Shown: positions 46,333 to 55,859, counted from the first letter of the stretch. The stretch is 62,340 nucleotides of DNA from Fulvivirga sp. (GCA_028280565.1 JANQLQ010000318.1:1-62340), one strand, 5' to 3'. The notes: generated from the sequence alone by a model not told the origin. Translations and numbers: made by a program.

Positions 46333-46377
46333 TCAATATCGTAGGGGCGATTCATGAATTTGCACCTACGATATTGA
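46333..46377. repeat. Perfect 13-bp inverted repeat after the MBL-fold gene
   Basis: TCAATATCGTAGG (46333-46345) is exactly complementary to 46365-46377, with a 19-nt loop (GGCGATTCATGAATTTGCA) that itself is partly palindromic. It begins 10 bp after the stop codon of the MBL-fold gene. No T-run follows, so it may be a dispersed palindromic repeat or an mRNA-stabilising hairpin rather than a terminator. The remaining sequence to 46616 shows no gene. Confidence 0.75.
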
Positions 46378-46616
46378 TGAGTTTATGATGGTTAAGTCGA
46401 CAATCTACGACAAGTACACCTTGCCGATCGCCCTTTGCCTACTGCCTACTCTTTGAGAGCTGCCCAACATCTAAGATAATGCATCACCTACACCTCCGTA
46501 CGTTATTTCAAGCATGATACCAGGTTGGTTTCACTATATTTTACAGTAATTGGTGAAAAAAAATCGACCTTTTTATGGAAAATGAAAATCTCCTGCATCT
46601 CATTAAAAAAAACCTT

Positions 46617-48497
46617 ATGAAATACATTACCTTTTTAGCGCTCTTCCTCTGCCAACAAGCTATTTCACAGCATTTTGTTGAACGTGAATTGGAAACTTCA
46701 ATTTCCGAGGTCACTATTTATCTCCAAGGCGGATTGGTTACTCGAACTTCAAAAACTGGGATCCCCCAGGGTAAATCGATCTTTAAGGTCAAGTCCCTGT
46801 CTCCCTATATTGATCAAAAAAGTGTTCAAGTCAAAGCCACCGGGGACTTTACTATTTTGTCCGTTAATCCTACGCTTAATTATTTGAACAGGCTCAAGAA
46901 GGACCAAAAAATCGATAGCTTGGGCGAACAGGTAAAAGCTTTGGCATTTGAAATTTCTACTTATGAATCCCGGCTCCAGATCCTTTCAGAAAAACAAAGC
47001 TTGTTAGATGTCAATAAGAAGCTAGGTGGTGAGGCATCAGGGGCATCCTTAACACAGGTAAAGCAAGCCATTGAATTCTATGATAAGGAGTTGACCTCCA
47101 TCAAATCTGAAGAAATTAGCATCGACCTCAAGATCAAAGATTTAAAGGAAAGAAGCCGCAGGATAGAGCAAGAGATCTCGGATGTGCGTGGACGAGATGA
47201 ATTACCCACAGGTGAGATAGAAATAAGAATTGAATCTAACCAGCAAACTAGTGGGGAGTTCAAAATTTCGTACCTGGTGGCTAATACGGGTTGGTATCCG
47301 AAATATGATGCCCGGGTGGCTAGTATTGAGCGGCCGCTGGAATTGAAATACAAAGCCGATGTTTACCAAAACACCGGGGTGGACTGGGAAAATGTGAAGC
47401 TTAAACTTTCCAATGGGGACCCCAACCAAAGCGGCGTGGCCCCTGGATTGGCAACTTGGTATTTAAACTATGCCCGGAATACCTTTTTCAACCAGTTAGC
47501 CAATAGAGCTGTTTCCAGCGGTATTCGCAATGTATCAGGAAAGGTCTTGGATGAAAATGGCGAGCCCGTAATGGGCGCAACCGTTGTGGTGAAAGGCACC
47601 GCCGTTGGCACAGTTACCGACCTGGACGGAAATTACTCCCTGACCCTTCCCAATGGCGCCACTCATTTGACCGTTTCATTTATTGGATACAACCAGCAAG
47701 AACTCCCCATAAGTTCTCCGAATATTAGCACAAGGCTAGTACCCAGCATCGAGCAATTGCAAGAAGTAGTGGTGGCGCATGGTAGCGCAGCTAAAAAACT
47801 GCAAGGTAAGGCAGCCGGTGTAAGGATTCGTGGCGTAAGCACCATTAGGAACGAAGCTAACCGGGTCGCTACCACCACCGTTGAAAATCAAACTACGGTC
47901 GAATTTGAAGTGGATGACCCTTATTCGATCAAATCAAATGGGGAGAAGCTTTCCATTGACTTAAACAGTTTTGAAATAGAGACACTTTACCAGTATTACG
48001 CTGTACCTAAGCTAGATAAGGATGCTTTCTTAATGGCCAGGATCATCAATTGGGACCAATATAACCTCTTGGAAGGAGAGGTAAACCTTTATTTTGAAGA
48101 AGCATATGTGGGCCGTTCGATCTTGGATGCCCGGTCTTTAGAAGATACCTTGAATATCTCACTTGGAAGGGATAAGAGTCTTGTGATCGGCCGGGAAAAA
48201 ATTGATGAGTATTCGAAACGAAAAACAATCGGTGGCAGTAAAATGGAAAGCCGGGGGTTTAAGATCATGGCCAGGAACAAGAAATCCGAGACCATTAAAC
48301 TTATCCTATTTGACCAAATCCCCGTGGCAGCGATCAGTGATATCACGGTGACACCCACGGAACTTTCTAACGGAAAACTTACGAAAAAGACCGGTGAAAT
48401 AGTTTGGGAACTGGAGCTAAAACCCCAACAACAAACAGAACTTAACCTGAACTACGAGGTGAAATACCCCAAAAATGAAAAGATTAATTTAGAATAG
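46617..48497 (+). CDS. DUF4139/DUF4140 (MuiA-like) envelope protein with an inserted carboxypeptidase-regulatory-like domain
   Basis: About 626 residues from the ATG at 46617, chosen because MKYITFLALFLCQQAISQ is a proper signal peptide; an ATG 42 bp upstream would spoil it. The N-terminal DUF4140 region (ISEVTIYLQGGLVTR) and a coiled coil precede the DUF4139 barrel, which is split by a carboxypeptidase-regulatory-like domain (NVSGKVLDENGEPVMGATVVVKGT...) and a stretch like the start of a SusC-type plug (LQEVVVAHGSAAKKLQGKAAGVRIRG). The insertion is the unusual feature. Periplasmic or outer-membrane facing; function unknown. Confidence 0.87.
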   Translation: MKYITFLALFLCQQAISQHFVERELETSISEVTIYLQGGLVTRTSKTGIPQGKSIFKVKSLSPYIDQKSVQVKATGDFTILSVNPTLNYLNRLKKDQKIDSLGEQVKALAFEISTYESRLQILSEKQSLLDVNKKLGGEASGASLTQVKQAIEFYDKELTSIKSEEISIDLKIKDLKERSRRIEQEISDVRGRDELPTGEIEIRIESNQQTSGEFKISYLVANTGWYPKYDARVASIERPLELKYKADVYQNTGVDWENVKLKLSNGDPNQSGVAPGLATWYLNYARNTFFNQLANRAVSSGIRNVSGKVLDENGEPVMGATVVVKGTAVGTVTDLDGNYSLTLPNGATHLTVSFIGYNQQELPISSPNISTRLVPSIEQLQEVVVAHGSAAKKLQGKAAGVRIRGVSTIRNEANRVATTTVENQTTVEFEVDDPYSIKSNGEKLSIDLNSFEIETLYQYYAVPKLDKDAFLMARIINWDQYNLLEGEVNLYFEEAYVGRSILDARSLEDTLNISLGRDKSLVIGREKIDEYSKRKTIGGSKMESRGFKIMARNKKSETIKLILFDQIPVAAISDITVTPTELSNGKLTKKTGEIVWELELKPQQQTELNLNYEVKYPKNEKINLE

Positions 48498-48509
48498 ACC
48501 AACACAATC

Positions 48510-49277
48510 ATGAAACAGCACTTTTTAATCATGGCTTTATGCTTCCTGTGTACACTTTCCAGTTTGGCGCAGGTCGATAGTATCGACGTTACAACGAACC
48601 GGTTGAGGTTTAACCAATTAAAAGAGCAGACGAACACGTATATGGTTTATACCCAAGATTCCATGGACGCTCCTAAACGTAATATGGAGATATGGGAAAG
48701 GAGGATGACTAAAACCCGGGTAAATAACAAAGACGTATACAAATTTAACTGGGGTCGGTTTTTCTCCGACGGTTCAAATTATCATTATGAGATTTTAGCG
48801 GACGTTGGAAACTTCAGCCCAATAAGTGAAAAGATCCTGGCAAATCGCATACAGGCTGACTCTTTAGTGACCCATAAAATACACTATATCTATGACGGGA
48901 ATTCCATGTACTCTAACCCGGAGGTGAACGAGCATCAAAGTGCGCCATTTAAACTGGATAGCTTAAAGAATTCCTTTGATTGGGAAATGGATATGGAAAC
49001 TTTCAGCATGTTGCCTTTTGAGAAAGGAAAGAGTTTTGCCATCAGTTTTTACCACCCGGGATCAAAAACGCTTCCAAACTATTACACGTACACGGTGGAC
49101 AGAAGTGAAAAAATTCGTTTTAACGAGGCTGAACACAAGTGTTGGATCTTAAAAATAACCTATCCGGGGTTTGGATACTCGGAGTGGTGGATCGATAAAA
49201 AAACATTTGTCACCCTTAAAATGCGGGAAGTATACGAAGGTAAGCTGAGGTACAAGGTGTTGGTAATTGAAGCTTAG
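48510..49277 (+). CDS. Exported protein of unknown function, DUF3108-like
   Basis: A 255-residue protein with a signal peptide (ends near residue 21, LSSLAQ). The body is beta-rich with regularly spaced aromatic residues; the C-terminal part (ECKCWILKITYPG-like EHKCWILKITYPGFGYSEWWIDKKTFVTLKMREVYEG) resembles lipid-binding DUF3108/LolA-like folds. It starts 13 bp after the MuiA-like gene and is probably in the same operon. The resemblance is weak, so no function is assigned. Confidence 0.75.
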   Translation: MKQHFLIMALCFLCTLSSLAQVDSIDVTTNRLRFNQLKEQTNTYMVYTQDSMDAPKRNMEIWERRMTKTRVNNKDVYKFNWGRFFSDGSNYHYEILADVGNFSPISEKILANRIQADSLVTHKIHYIYDGNSMYSNPEVNEHQSAPFKLDSLKNSFDWEMDMETFSMLPFEKGKSFAISFYHPGSKTLPNYYTYTVDRSEKIRFNEAEHKCWILKITYPGFGYSEWWIDKKTFVTLKMREVYEGKLRYKVLVIEA

Positions 49278-49845
49278 TTCAGCTTTTTCAAATTTAAGGA
49301 ATTGATAATGAGGTTTGTATTTTTAAACCTAATGTCAGCGAGTTGCAAGGATCGGTGATCAACTTCTTGTTCTATATCCATGCAAAACCTATATTTAGAA
49401 ACGTCATCCTTACTTTCTAACATCGCCATTCCTTGTCACGCCTAGCTCACCCTGCAAAGCCGGCAGAATGACGGTAAAGAAGTTTTTTTTCGTTTCTGAT
49501 GAAGGTATCTCAAGGGTTCCCTTATCGTTAAATGACGGTCTATCAAATAATTGAATGTGAAAAAGTAACACCAGGGTGATGTAGTGTACCCAATACCCTT
49601 CAAAAAGAAAACAAATTTCTGCATTTGTCTGTGACCCTAGTCAAGACCCAGGGCTCAAGGCTATGCATTACATGTTGAACGGTCGGGTAAGATTTAATTA
49701 TTGTATAAAATGACAGCCATTTGCATAGTAGTGGTTGTTTGAATATGCAAGGTAAACCCGGTATTTTAGTAGGGATGAAGAGCATTCGAGATATGCTTAC
49801 CGTGATTGTTAACTTCCACAATTGGTTTCACAAGGACCGTGAGAA
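49278..49845. other. Long intergenic region with a partial dispersed repeat
   Basis: 568 bp without a gene that I can support. It contains a segment (49402-49474) with near-complementary ends CGTCATCCT and AGAATGACG, of the same style as the structured repeat at 50751-50907. A shorter inverted repeat (TTGCATA...TATGCAA) lies near 49720-49750, ahead of the next gene. Nothing else recognisable. Confidence 0.5.
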
Positions 49846-50709
49846 ATGGATACTGCTTTACAACTAAAAATAGAGTCTGGGCATGGGAAAACCTTTTCCG
49901 CTAACGAGGTCGCGGAAAGACTAGGCAAGTCAGTCCTAGTCAAAGAATTGACCTCTGATTTTCCCGAAAAACCGTTGGCGTTGGTTTGGCGATTGATTTG
50001 TTTGAGTGAAATACATTCGAGCAAGGTTATGGAGTATACTCAACGGTTAATCAGTAGGGTATATGAAAAACTCTCGACGCCTTTTGGTTTTTCTCTAAGT
50101 GGAGATGAGAAAATGTTTTTGCCGTGCTATAATGCAATGATCGTTTCCGCATTATGCAGGTTAGGCCGTGCCAATGACCCACAAGTGAAAAGTGCTCTCG
50201 AATGGATCCATGAGTTCCAACCGATGCAACGTGGTATAGAAGTTAAGTTGCCTAAATTCTCATTCGACCGTTATGGAGGATGTTTTAAGCAAACCCCTTG
50301 TTACATAGGGTTGGCAAAATCCGTTATTGCGTTGCATTACTATCAACGTACGACCCATGATCAAACTTACAATGAAAAATTACAAGCTGGGATCGACTAT
50401 ATGCTGGAGCATAGGCTGTTTAAACGTTTGAGTAAGGATGAGCCTATCAATAAGCACATTACCGACATTTCATTCCCTGAAACGTACCATTTAAATGTAG
50501 TTGAGTTGATCCGGTTTGCGGGAAGTGCAGGCTTACTGCAGGATGATCGAACAAAAGACCTGGTAGATCATCTAAAAAAGCGAAGGTTGAAAAACGGGAA
50601 TTGGCGCATCAGTTTTCGTTATAAGGCAGACGGGTATACCGTGTTTGATAAAGAGCGTACCCATGGGGAGTGGGTAACAGATATTATAAGCGGTGCGCTC
50701 GATACATAA
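49846..50709 (+). CDS. Orphan alpha/alpha-toroid-like protein of unknown function
   Basis: A 287-residue soluble protein. The pattern of helix pairs with motifs such as CYIGLAKSVIALHYYQ, GIDYMLEHRLFKR and LKKRRLKNGNWRIS is similar to the toroid repeats of squalene/prenyl-cyclase-like proteins (the QW-type GNWR near residue 248). The catalytic DxDD of terpene cyclases is absent, so an enzymatic role of that kind is unlikely. It stands alone between two repeat-bearing intergenic regions. Function unknown. Confidence 0.72.
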   Translation: MDTALQLKIESGHGKTFSANEVAERLGKSVLVKELTSDFPEKPLALVWRLICLSEIHSSKVMEYTQRLISRVYEKLSTPFGFSLSGDEKMFLPCYNAMIVSALCRLGRANDPQVKSALEWIHEFQPMQRGIEVKLPKFSFDRYGGCFKQTPCYIGLAKSVIALHYYQRTTHDQTYNEKLQAGIDYMLEHRLFKRLSKDEPINKHITDISFPETYHLNVVELIRFAGSAGLLQDDRTKDLVDHLKKRRLKNGNWRISFRYKADGYTVFDKERTHGEWVTDIISGALDT

Positions 50710-50750
50710 CTTCCCGGGCGGGGTAAGAGTGCTTAAATGAAATCAAAACA

Positions 50751-50907
50751 ATGTACTCTACCGTCATTGCGATGACGACAATAGGGGGAAGAATCAATCC
50801 CCCAGTCCGGTGAACGCGAATAGAGTACATGTCTCGCACTACTAGTAGCGGATGGCTTCACGGCTACCGCCCCCTACAATCCTGCCCTGGCGTTCTCAAT
50901 GACGGTA
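50751..50907. repeat. Structured intergenic repeat with terminal inverted repeats
   Basis: An 11-bp perfect terminal inverted repeat TACCGTCATTG (50759-50769) / CAATGACGGTA (50897-50907) encloses further hairpins: GGGGGA...TCCCCC near 50774-50793 and GTAGC...GCTAC near 50846-50868. In addition ATGTACTCTA (50751-50760) pairs exactly with 50821-50830. The style (GTCATTGCGA...CAATGACG with an internal GGATGGCTTCACGGCTAC) is that of dispersed bacterial intergenic palindromic elements. No coding potential. Confidence 0.75.
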
Positions 50908-50955
50908 AACAATGATCTTTTTATTCCTTCTTATCCCGAACCTCGGTAACTATGT

Positions 50956-50990
50956 AAAAAAAGAGGCTTGCCCTTATTGGACAGCCTCTT
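50956..50990 (-). terminator. Intrinsic terminator of the bacilliredoxin gene
   Basis: On the minus strand the hairpin AAGAGGCT...AGCCTCTT (50961-50990) is followed by a run of T (complement of AAAAA at 50956-50960). It lies about 35 bp after the bacilliredoxin stop codon. Confidence 0.85.
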
Positions 50991-51024
50991 CATTTCTATT
51001 CTTAGTGAAAGACCTGGCCAGTGT

Positions 51025-51441
51025 TTAGCAGTATTCTTTGAAGACTTCTGCCAAGTGATTGCCGATCATTTCAGCTGACCTGCCTTCGATGTGATGTCTT
51101 TCTATAAAGTGTACCAGCTCGCCTTCTTTGAATAAAGCGATGGATGGCGAAGATGGAGGATAAGGCAAAGTATATTCCCTTGCTTTGGCCACAGCCTCTT
51201 GGTCAACCCCGGCGAATACCGTGGCCAATTCATCCGGTTTTTTCTCGCTGTTTTGTACTGCCCACTTCACCCCGGGCCTGGCAGCACCTGCTGCACATCC
51301 GCATACCGAATTGATCACCACCAAGGTAGTGCCTTTGTGATCTTTTAAATGATTATCTACTTCTTCCCCTGTCTTAAACTCAGTGAATCCCACTGATGTA
51401 AGATCAGTTCTCATGGGTGCTACTAGTTCTTCTGGATACAT
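51025..51441 (-). CDS. BrxA/BrxB-family bacilliredoxin
   Basis: A 138-residue protein matching the YphP/YqiW family: MYPEELVAPMRTDLTSVGF at the N-terminus, the active site SVCGCAAGAARPGVK with CGC at residues 47-49, and PSSPSIALFKEGELVHFIERHHIEGR. These proteins remove bacillithiol from protein cysteines or act as related thiol oxidoreductases. Located 249 bp downstream of the suf genes on the same strand, which fits a role in thiol and Fe-S homeostasis. Length is typical. Confidence 0.95.
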   Translation of the reverse strand: MYPEELVAPMRTDLTSVGFTEFKTGEEVDNHLKDHKGTTLVVINSVCGCAAGAARPGVKWAVQNSEKKPDELATVFAGVDQEAVAKAREYTLPYPPSSPSIALFKEGELVHFIERHHIEGRSAEMIGNHLAEVFKEYC

Positions 51442-51690
51442 AACTTATTCAAATAACAATTTCAAATGACAAATAATAATGTTTAAACAACAATAGCCAA
51501 ATTATAAAAAGAGTTCCTGGCTTTGGTACTTATTGAAGAAAATGTTTTTAATGACACTAAGAACCCTTTGATCCATCCTAATTTTGCGCTTCTATCCCAT
51601 CTACGCGATCTCCATTCAACTTCACGCATCCTTTCTTTAAGATCGTAGAGAAAAGGCATAGAATCGTTGTTGTTTATTTTGGAGTTTAAA

Positions 51691-52020
51691 TTAAAGGAAT
51701 CCCAATTCCAGCTTAGCGGCTTCAGACATCATATCCTGTGAATAGGGAGGATCAAAGGTGATCTCTACATTCACATCGTTGACCCCTTCTATGCTTTTTA
51801 CATTTTGCTCTACCTCGGCCGGTATGGTTTCCGCAGCCGGACAGTTAGGCGAGGTCAGGGTCATTAAGATATAAACATTATTGACGGGAAATACGCTGAT
51901 CTCATAAATAAGGCCTAACTCGTAAATATCCACTGGGATTTCCGGATCGTATACCATTTTCAAGGCATCTACCACCTGGTCCTTCAAGGTGGCCTCTGCT
52001 TCTTTAACCTCTTCGCTCAT
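51691..52020 (-). CDS. sufT: SufT/MIP18-family Fe-S assembly protein
   Basis: A 109-residue protein of the MIP18 (DUF59) family: VYDPEIPVDIYELGLIYEI, then MTLTSPNCPAAETIPAEVE with the conserved cysteine, and ITFDPPYSQDMMSEAAKLELGFL. This is the SufT-type protein found at the end of suf operons and needed for efficient Fe-S cluster maturation. It lies 52 bp after sufE on the same strand. Assignment to SufT rather than PaaD rests on operon context. Confidence 0.92.
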   Translation of the reverse strand: MSEEVKEAEATLKDQVVDALKMVYDPEIPVDIYELGLIYEISVFPVNNVYILMTLTSPNCPAAETIPAEVEQNVKSIEGVNDVNVEITFDPPYSQDMMSEAAKLELGFL

Positions 52021-52072
52021 AGTCTTTTCTGATTCAAACTATTGTTAGTATAATTTGCTTACCAATGCGTAA

Positions 52073-52507
52073 CTACCCATTCACCACCTTGGCTTGCAAT
52101 GCTAACGCGTATAATTTCATTTGCTTGATCATAGCCGCAAATCCGTTGGATCGCTGGGTTCCGATGAACCTCTCCATGCCGATCTGGGCAGGGAAATTGA
52201 TCTCTGCCGTTACGATATCACTGGGTTTTTGCCCGGATAACACCCTGACTAACAGGCTTACAAGTCCTTTTGTTATCGCCGTGTTACTGTCGGCCTCGAA
52301 TATGATCTTTTCACCGTCCAATGCAGCCGTGAGCCATACCTTGGACTGGCAGCCTTTTACAATATTTTCGTCTGTTTTTTTTGTTTCATCCATAGCGGGG
52401 AGTTTTTGGCCCAACTCCATGATATAAAAATTGGTCATCTCCTGGTCACCATCCAAAATGGCAAACTCGTTGACGATGTCCTCTTGTATTTCAGCTATGG
52501 ATGTCAT
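52073..52507 (-). CDS. sufE: Cysteine desulfuration protein SufE
   Basis: A 144-residue protein with the SufE core: IVNEFAILDGDQEMTNFYIMELGQKLP and the sulfur-accepting cysteine in VKGCQSKVWLTA (Cys 53), then the VSLLVRVLSGQKPSDI region. SufE takes persulfide sulfur from SufS and passes it to SufB. The start codon overlaps the SufS stop by 4 bp (ATGA-type), so the pair is translationally coupled. Confidence 0.96.
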   Translation of the reverse strand: MTSIAEIQEDIVNEFAILDGDQEMTNFYIMELGQKLPAMDETKKTDENIVKGCQSKVWLTAALDGEKIIFEADSNTAITKGLVSLLVRVLSGQKPSDIVTAEINFPAQIGMERFIGTQRSNGFAAMIKQMKLYALALQAKVVNG

Positions 52508-53751
52508 GGCTTCATAAATTTCACGATACGTTCAAGGCCTTCTACCATATTGTCAATTTCATCCTTCGTATTGTAAATGGCAAAGGAAGCTCTCACTGTT
52601 CCCTCTATTCCAAAGCGGTCCATCAAAGGCTCCGTACAGTGATGCCCCGTCCTGACGGCCACTCCGCGGGCATCCAGCATTTGTCCTACATCGAAAGGAT
52701 GGATACCCTCAATAATAAACGATAAAACGCTTACCTTGTTTGCAGCGGTACCTATTAGCCTAACATCTTGGACCCCACCTACCTTTTGCGTAGCGTAACG
52801 CAGCAGTTCGTTCTCGTAGGCTGCCATCACGGGCTTACCCAGGTCATTCACAAACTCCAGTGCGCTCCCAAAGGCAATTACATCGGCGATGTTTGGTGTA
52901 CCTGCCTCGAATTTGTAGGGGAGATCGTTGTAAGTGGTTTTCTCAAAAGAAACATTTTTGATCATTTCACCCCCTCCCTGGTAAGGAGGCATAGCTTCTA
53001 GTAACTCCCTTTTACCGTATAAAGCGCCTGTACCTGTAGGGCCATATACTTTGTGGGCAGATATGGCATAGAAGTCGCAATCTAAAGCCTGTACATCAAT
53101 CTCTAAATGTGCTGATGCCTGTGCACCGTCGATCAGTACTTTAGCGCCTGCTTTGTGGGCAAGCGCTACAATTTCGCTTACAGGATTGATGGTGCCTAAG
53201 CTATTCGAAGCATGGTTTACGGCTACTATCCTGGTTTTTTCACTTAGCAGGTCTTCGAACGCCTTAATATCCAATGAACCGTCTTCTAAAACAGGGATCA
53301 CTTTGATGCTGGCCCCCTTTTCTTCTGCTAAGATCTGCCAGGGCACGATGTTAGAATGATGATCCAGCCCCGAGACGATTATTTCATCTCCTGGTCCAAC
53401 GTTTTGCCGCCCATACGTAGCCGCTACCAAGTTTATTCCTTCGGAAGTACCTTTGGTAAAGATAATCTCTTCTACCTCGTTGGCGTTGACAAACTCCTGC
53501 ACCACCTTCCTGCTATCTTCATAAGCTTTTGTCGCTTTTTCCGCGAGGGTGTGGATGCCACGGTGAATATTTGCATTGTACCCCTTATAATAGTCTACTA
53601 AGGCATCAATGACCACCAGCGGTTTTTGCGTGGTGGCCGCATTATCAAAATAGGCCAAGGGTTTCCCGTTTACCTTTTGATCAAGTATGGGGAATTGCTC
53701 CCGGATCTTTTGAATATCAATAGAAGAAGTAGCAGTGTTTAGATCAGCCAT
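52504..53751 (-). CDS. sufS: Cysteine desulfurase SufS
   Basis: A 415-residue group II cysteine desulfurase. Landmarks are PILDQKVNGKPLAYFDNAATTQKP, the PLP lysine in FYAISAHKVYGPTGTG, and the catalytic cysteine in AVRTGHHCTEPLMDRFGI near residue 370. It releases sulfur from cysteine as a protein-bound persulfide for SufE. The gene begins 3 bp after sufD and overlaps sufE. Confidence 0.97.
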   Translation of the reverse strand: MADLNTATSSIDIQKIREQFPILDQKVNGKPLAYFDNAATTQKPLVVIDALVDYYKGYNANIHRGIHTLAEKATKAYEDSRKVVQEFVNANEVEEIIFTKGTSEGINLVAATYGRQNVGPGDEIIVSGLDHHSNIVPWQILAEEKGASIKVIPVLEDGSLDIKAFEDLLSEKTRIVAVNHASNSLGTINPVSEIVALAHKAGAKVLIDGAQASAHLEIDVQALDCDFYAISAHKVYGPTGTGALYGKRELLEAMPPYQGGGEMIKNVSFEKTTYNDLPYKFEAGTPNIADVIAFGSALEFVNDLGKPVMAAYENELLRYATQKVGGVQDVRLIGTAANKVSVLSFIIEGIHPFDVGQMLDARGVAVRTGHHCTEPLMDRFGIEGTVRASFAIYNTKDEIDNMVEGLERIVKFMKP

Positions 53752-53754
53752 ATG

Positions 53755-55086
53755 TTAAAAGTCCTTGCGGAGACGCTCGGAAATTAGGTCTTCCAAATAC
53801 TTCCTCACCGGCTCCAGTTTTACATTTTCCAATACTTCTATCGCAAAAGCATACAATAATAAAGCTCTTGCATTGTCTTTTCCTAAGCCCCTCGACTGTA
53901 AATAAAACAAAGCTTCTTCGTCTAGCTGACCCGTAGTACATCCATGAGAGCATTTGACATCGTCTGCCCAGATCTCTAGTTGTGGCTTCGTGTTTACCGT
54001 GGCCTGGTCTGAAAGCAAGATGTTCTTGTTAGACTGGAAAGCATTCGTTTTTTGGGCATCTTGCCTTACGAATATCTTACCATTGAAAACACCTCTAGAC
54101 TTGTCTTCCAAGATGCCTTTGTAAAGCTCGTTACTAAAAGAGTTCGGTTTTTGATGGTCGACGGCCGTATGATTATCTACATGTGTCTTGCCATTTAAGA
54201 GGTATAGCCCGTACATATGGCTTTCGCAACCTTCATCTTCCAGGTCAATATTGAGATTATTCCTGGTGATCGCTCCGTTTGTCGTAAAGGTATACGCTGC
54301 AAAATAGCTATTCTTTGCCTGTTGTACCTGCGTTGTGCCTACATGGTAGACATTTTCCTTGTCATTTTGGAGTTTGTAGTAGTCTACCCTTGCGCTCTGA
54401 CCTATCACGATCTCCGTAACAGAATTGGTTAAGCTTTCGTGCTCTCCCACGTCGGAGAAAGATTCGATGAAGGTAGCATGACTATTTTCTCCTACCACCA
54501 CCAAATTTCTTGGGTGATTATGCACCTGGCCATCCTTTACTACATTTATGTAATGCAAGACCACTGGCTTTTCGATGATGCTATTGGCTTTCACGGTAAT
54601 GAATGACCCATCTTTGCTGAAACCAGTGTTTAAGGCTACATAAGCATCACGATTGTAGTCCGCATATTTTGCGAAATGTTTAGAGATGGCTTCACTATCT
54701 TCTTTCAACGCGGTGGGTAGATCAATGATCTCCAAACCGGCCTCTGCCTCCCAACGCGAAAGAGACGGGTCCAGGACACCATTTAGAAAAACCAAAATAT
54801 GGGCATCAAGGCCGGGGATAAGGAATTCTTCAATTTCCTGGGGCTCTATTTGGGTCGAAGTGTTTTCCGTATCAAAGGAAAAGGTCTTTTCGATGGCCTT
54901 GGTGATGTTAGTATACTTATATTCTTCGTGTTTGGTGCTGGGCAGCCCGGCGAGGTCTAATGATTCCAATGCCTTTTTGCGCAGGGAATGTACGGAACCT
55001 GTGGCCCCGTTCAACTGGGATTCAAACTTTTGAAAACCTGCTAACAGCTGACCTACCAAGTCGTTTTGATTCGTTGCTTGTGTCAT
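53755..55086 (-). CDS. sufD: Fe-S cluster assembly protein SufD
   Basis: A 443-residue protein with the SufBD core: beta-helical middle with NLVVVGENSHATFIESFSDVGEHESLTNSVTEIVIG and the C-terminal HVDNHTAVDHQKPNSFSNELYKGIL...GRGVFNGKIFVRQDAQKTNAFQSNKNILLS-type blocks, ending with SHGCTTGQLDEEALFYLQSRG. With SufB and SufC it forms the scaffold complex. It lies 11 bp after sufC. Length is typical. Confidence 0.97.
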   Translation of the reverse strand: MTQATNQNDLVGQLLAGFQKFESQLNGATGSVHSLRKKALESLDLAGLPSTKHEEYKYTNITKAIEKTFSFDTENTSTQIEPQEIEEFLIPGLDAHILVFLNGVLDPSLSRWEAEAGLEIIDLPTALKEDSEAISKHFAKYADYNRDAYVALNTGFSKDGSFITVKANSIIEKPVVLHYINVVKDGQVHNHPRNLVVVGENSHATFIESFSDVGEHESLTNSVTEIVIGQSARVDYYKLQNDKENVYHVGTTQVQQAKNSYFAAYTFTTNGAITRNNLNIDLEDEGCESHMYGLYLLNGKTHVDNHTAVDHQKPNSFSNELYKGILEDKSRGVFNGKIFVRQDAQKTNAFQSNKNILLSDQATVNTKPQLEIWADDVKCSHGCTTGQLDEEALFYLQSRGLGKDNARALLLYAFAIEVLENVKLEPVRKYLEDLISERLRKDF

Positions 55087-55097
55087 AATGCTAAAGG

Positions 55098-55859
55098 TTA
55101 CGCTGTAGCTGCGTCAGCTTCTTCCTTGATCCAATCGTATCCTTTTTCTTCTAGCTCGAGGGCAAGGTCTTTTGTGCCACTTTTCACGATCCTACCTTTA
55201 TATAATACATGAACGTAGTCCGGCACGATGTAGTCCAGTAGTCGCTGGTAGTGCGTTACCACGATGGTGGCGTTATCTTTGCCTTTGAGTTTATTTACAC
55301 CATTCGCTACAATCTTCAAAGCATCGATGTCCAGGCCAGAGTCGGTCTCGTCTAATATTGCCAGCTTGGGTTCAAGCATGGCCATTTGAAATATCTCGTT
55401 TCTCTTTTTCTCACCCCCGGAAAAGCCTTCGTTCAAGCTTCGGCTTAAGAGTGACTGGTCAATGTCTACCAGTTTCATTTTCTCTTTCATCAAAGTAAGG
55501 AAGGATACAGCGTCCAAAGGCTCTTGCCCTCTATATTCTCTCACTTGGTTAATAGCCGTTTTCATGAAGTTGGTCGTGCTTACCCCCGGGATCTCCACGG
55601 GGTATTGGAAAGCAAGGAATACACCCTCCCTGGCCCGCTCTTCAGGGGCCATTTCCAACAGGTCATTGCCTAAAAAAGTAGCCTCTCCTTCAGAAACTTC
55701 ATAATCCTCTCTTCCAGCCAGTACAGAAGCTAATGTACTTTTCCCTGAACCATTAGGCCCCATGATGGCATGCACTTCACCGGCTTTTACTTCTAGGTTT
55801 ATACCTCTCAGGATATCTTTGTCTTCGATCGAGGCATGTAGATTTTGTATTTTGAGCAT
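55098..55859 (-). CDS. sufC: Fe-S assembly ATPase SufC
   Basis: A 253-residue ABC-type ATPase: Walker A IMGPNGSGKSTLAS, the Q-loop region FLAFQYPVEIPGVS that is specific to SufC, signature FSGGEKKRNEI and Walker B LAILDETDSGLDIDALK. It powers conformational change of the SufBCD scaffold. It follows sufB after a 185-bp gap that contains no gene; a short inverted repeat TCTTG/CAAGA lies in the gap, near 55992-56005. Confidence 0.97.
   Translation of the reverse strand: MLKIQNLHASIEDKDILRGINLEVKAGEVHAIMGPNGSGKSTLASVLAGREDYEVSEGEATFLGNDLLEMAPEERAREGVFLAFQYPVEIPGVSTTNFMKTAINQVREYRGQEPLDAVSFLTLMKEKMKLVDIDQSLLSRSLNEGFSGGEKKRNEIFQMAMLEPKLAILDETDSGLDIDALKIVANGVNKLKGKDNATIVVTHYQRLLDYIVPDYVHVLYKGRIVKSGTKDLALELEEKGYDWIKEEADAATA

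Noticed and set aside
49846-50709. Terpene cyclase
   Set aside because: The catalytic DxDD and most QW motifs are missing; only the helical repeat pattern is similar.
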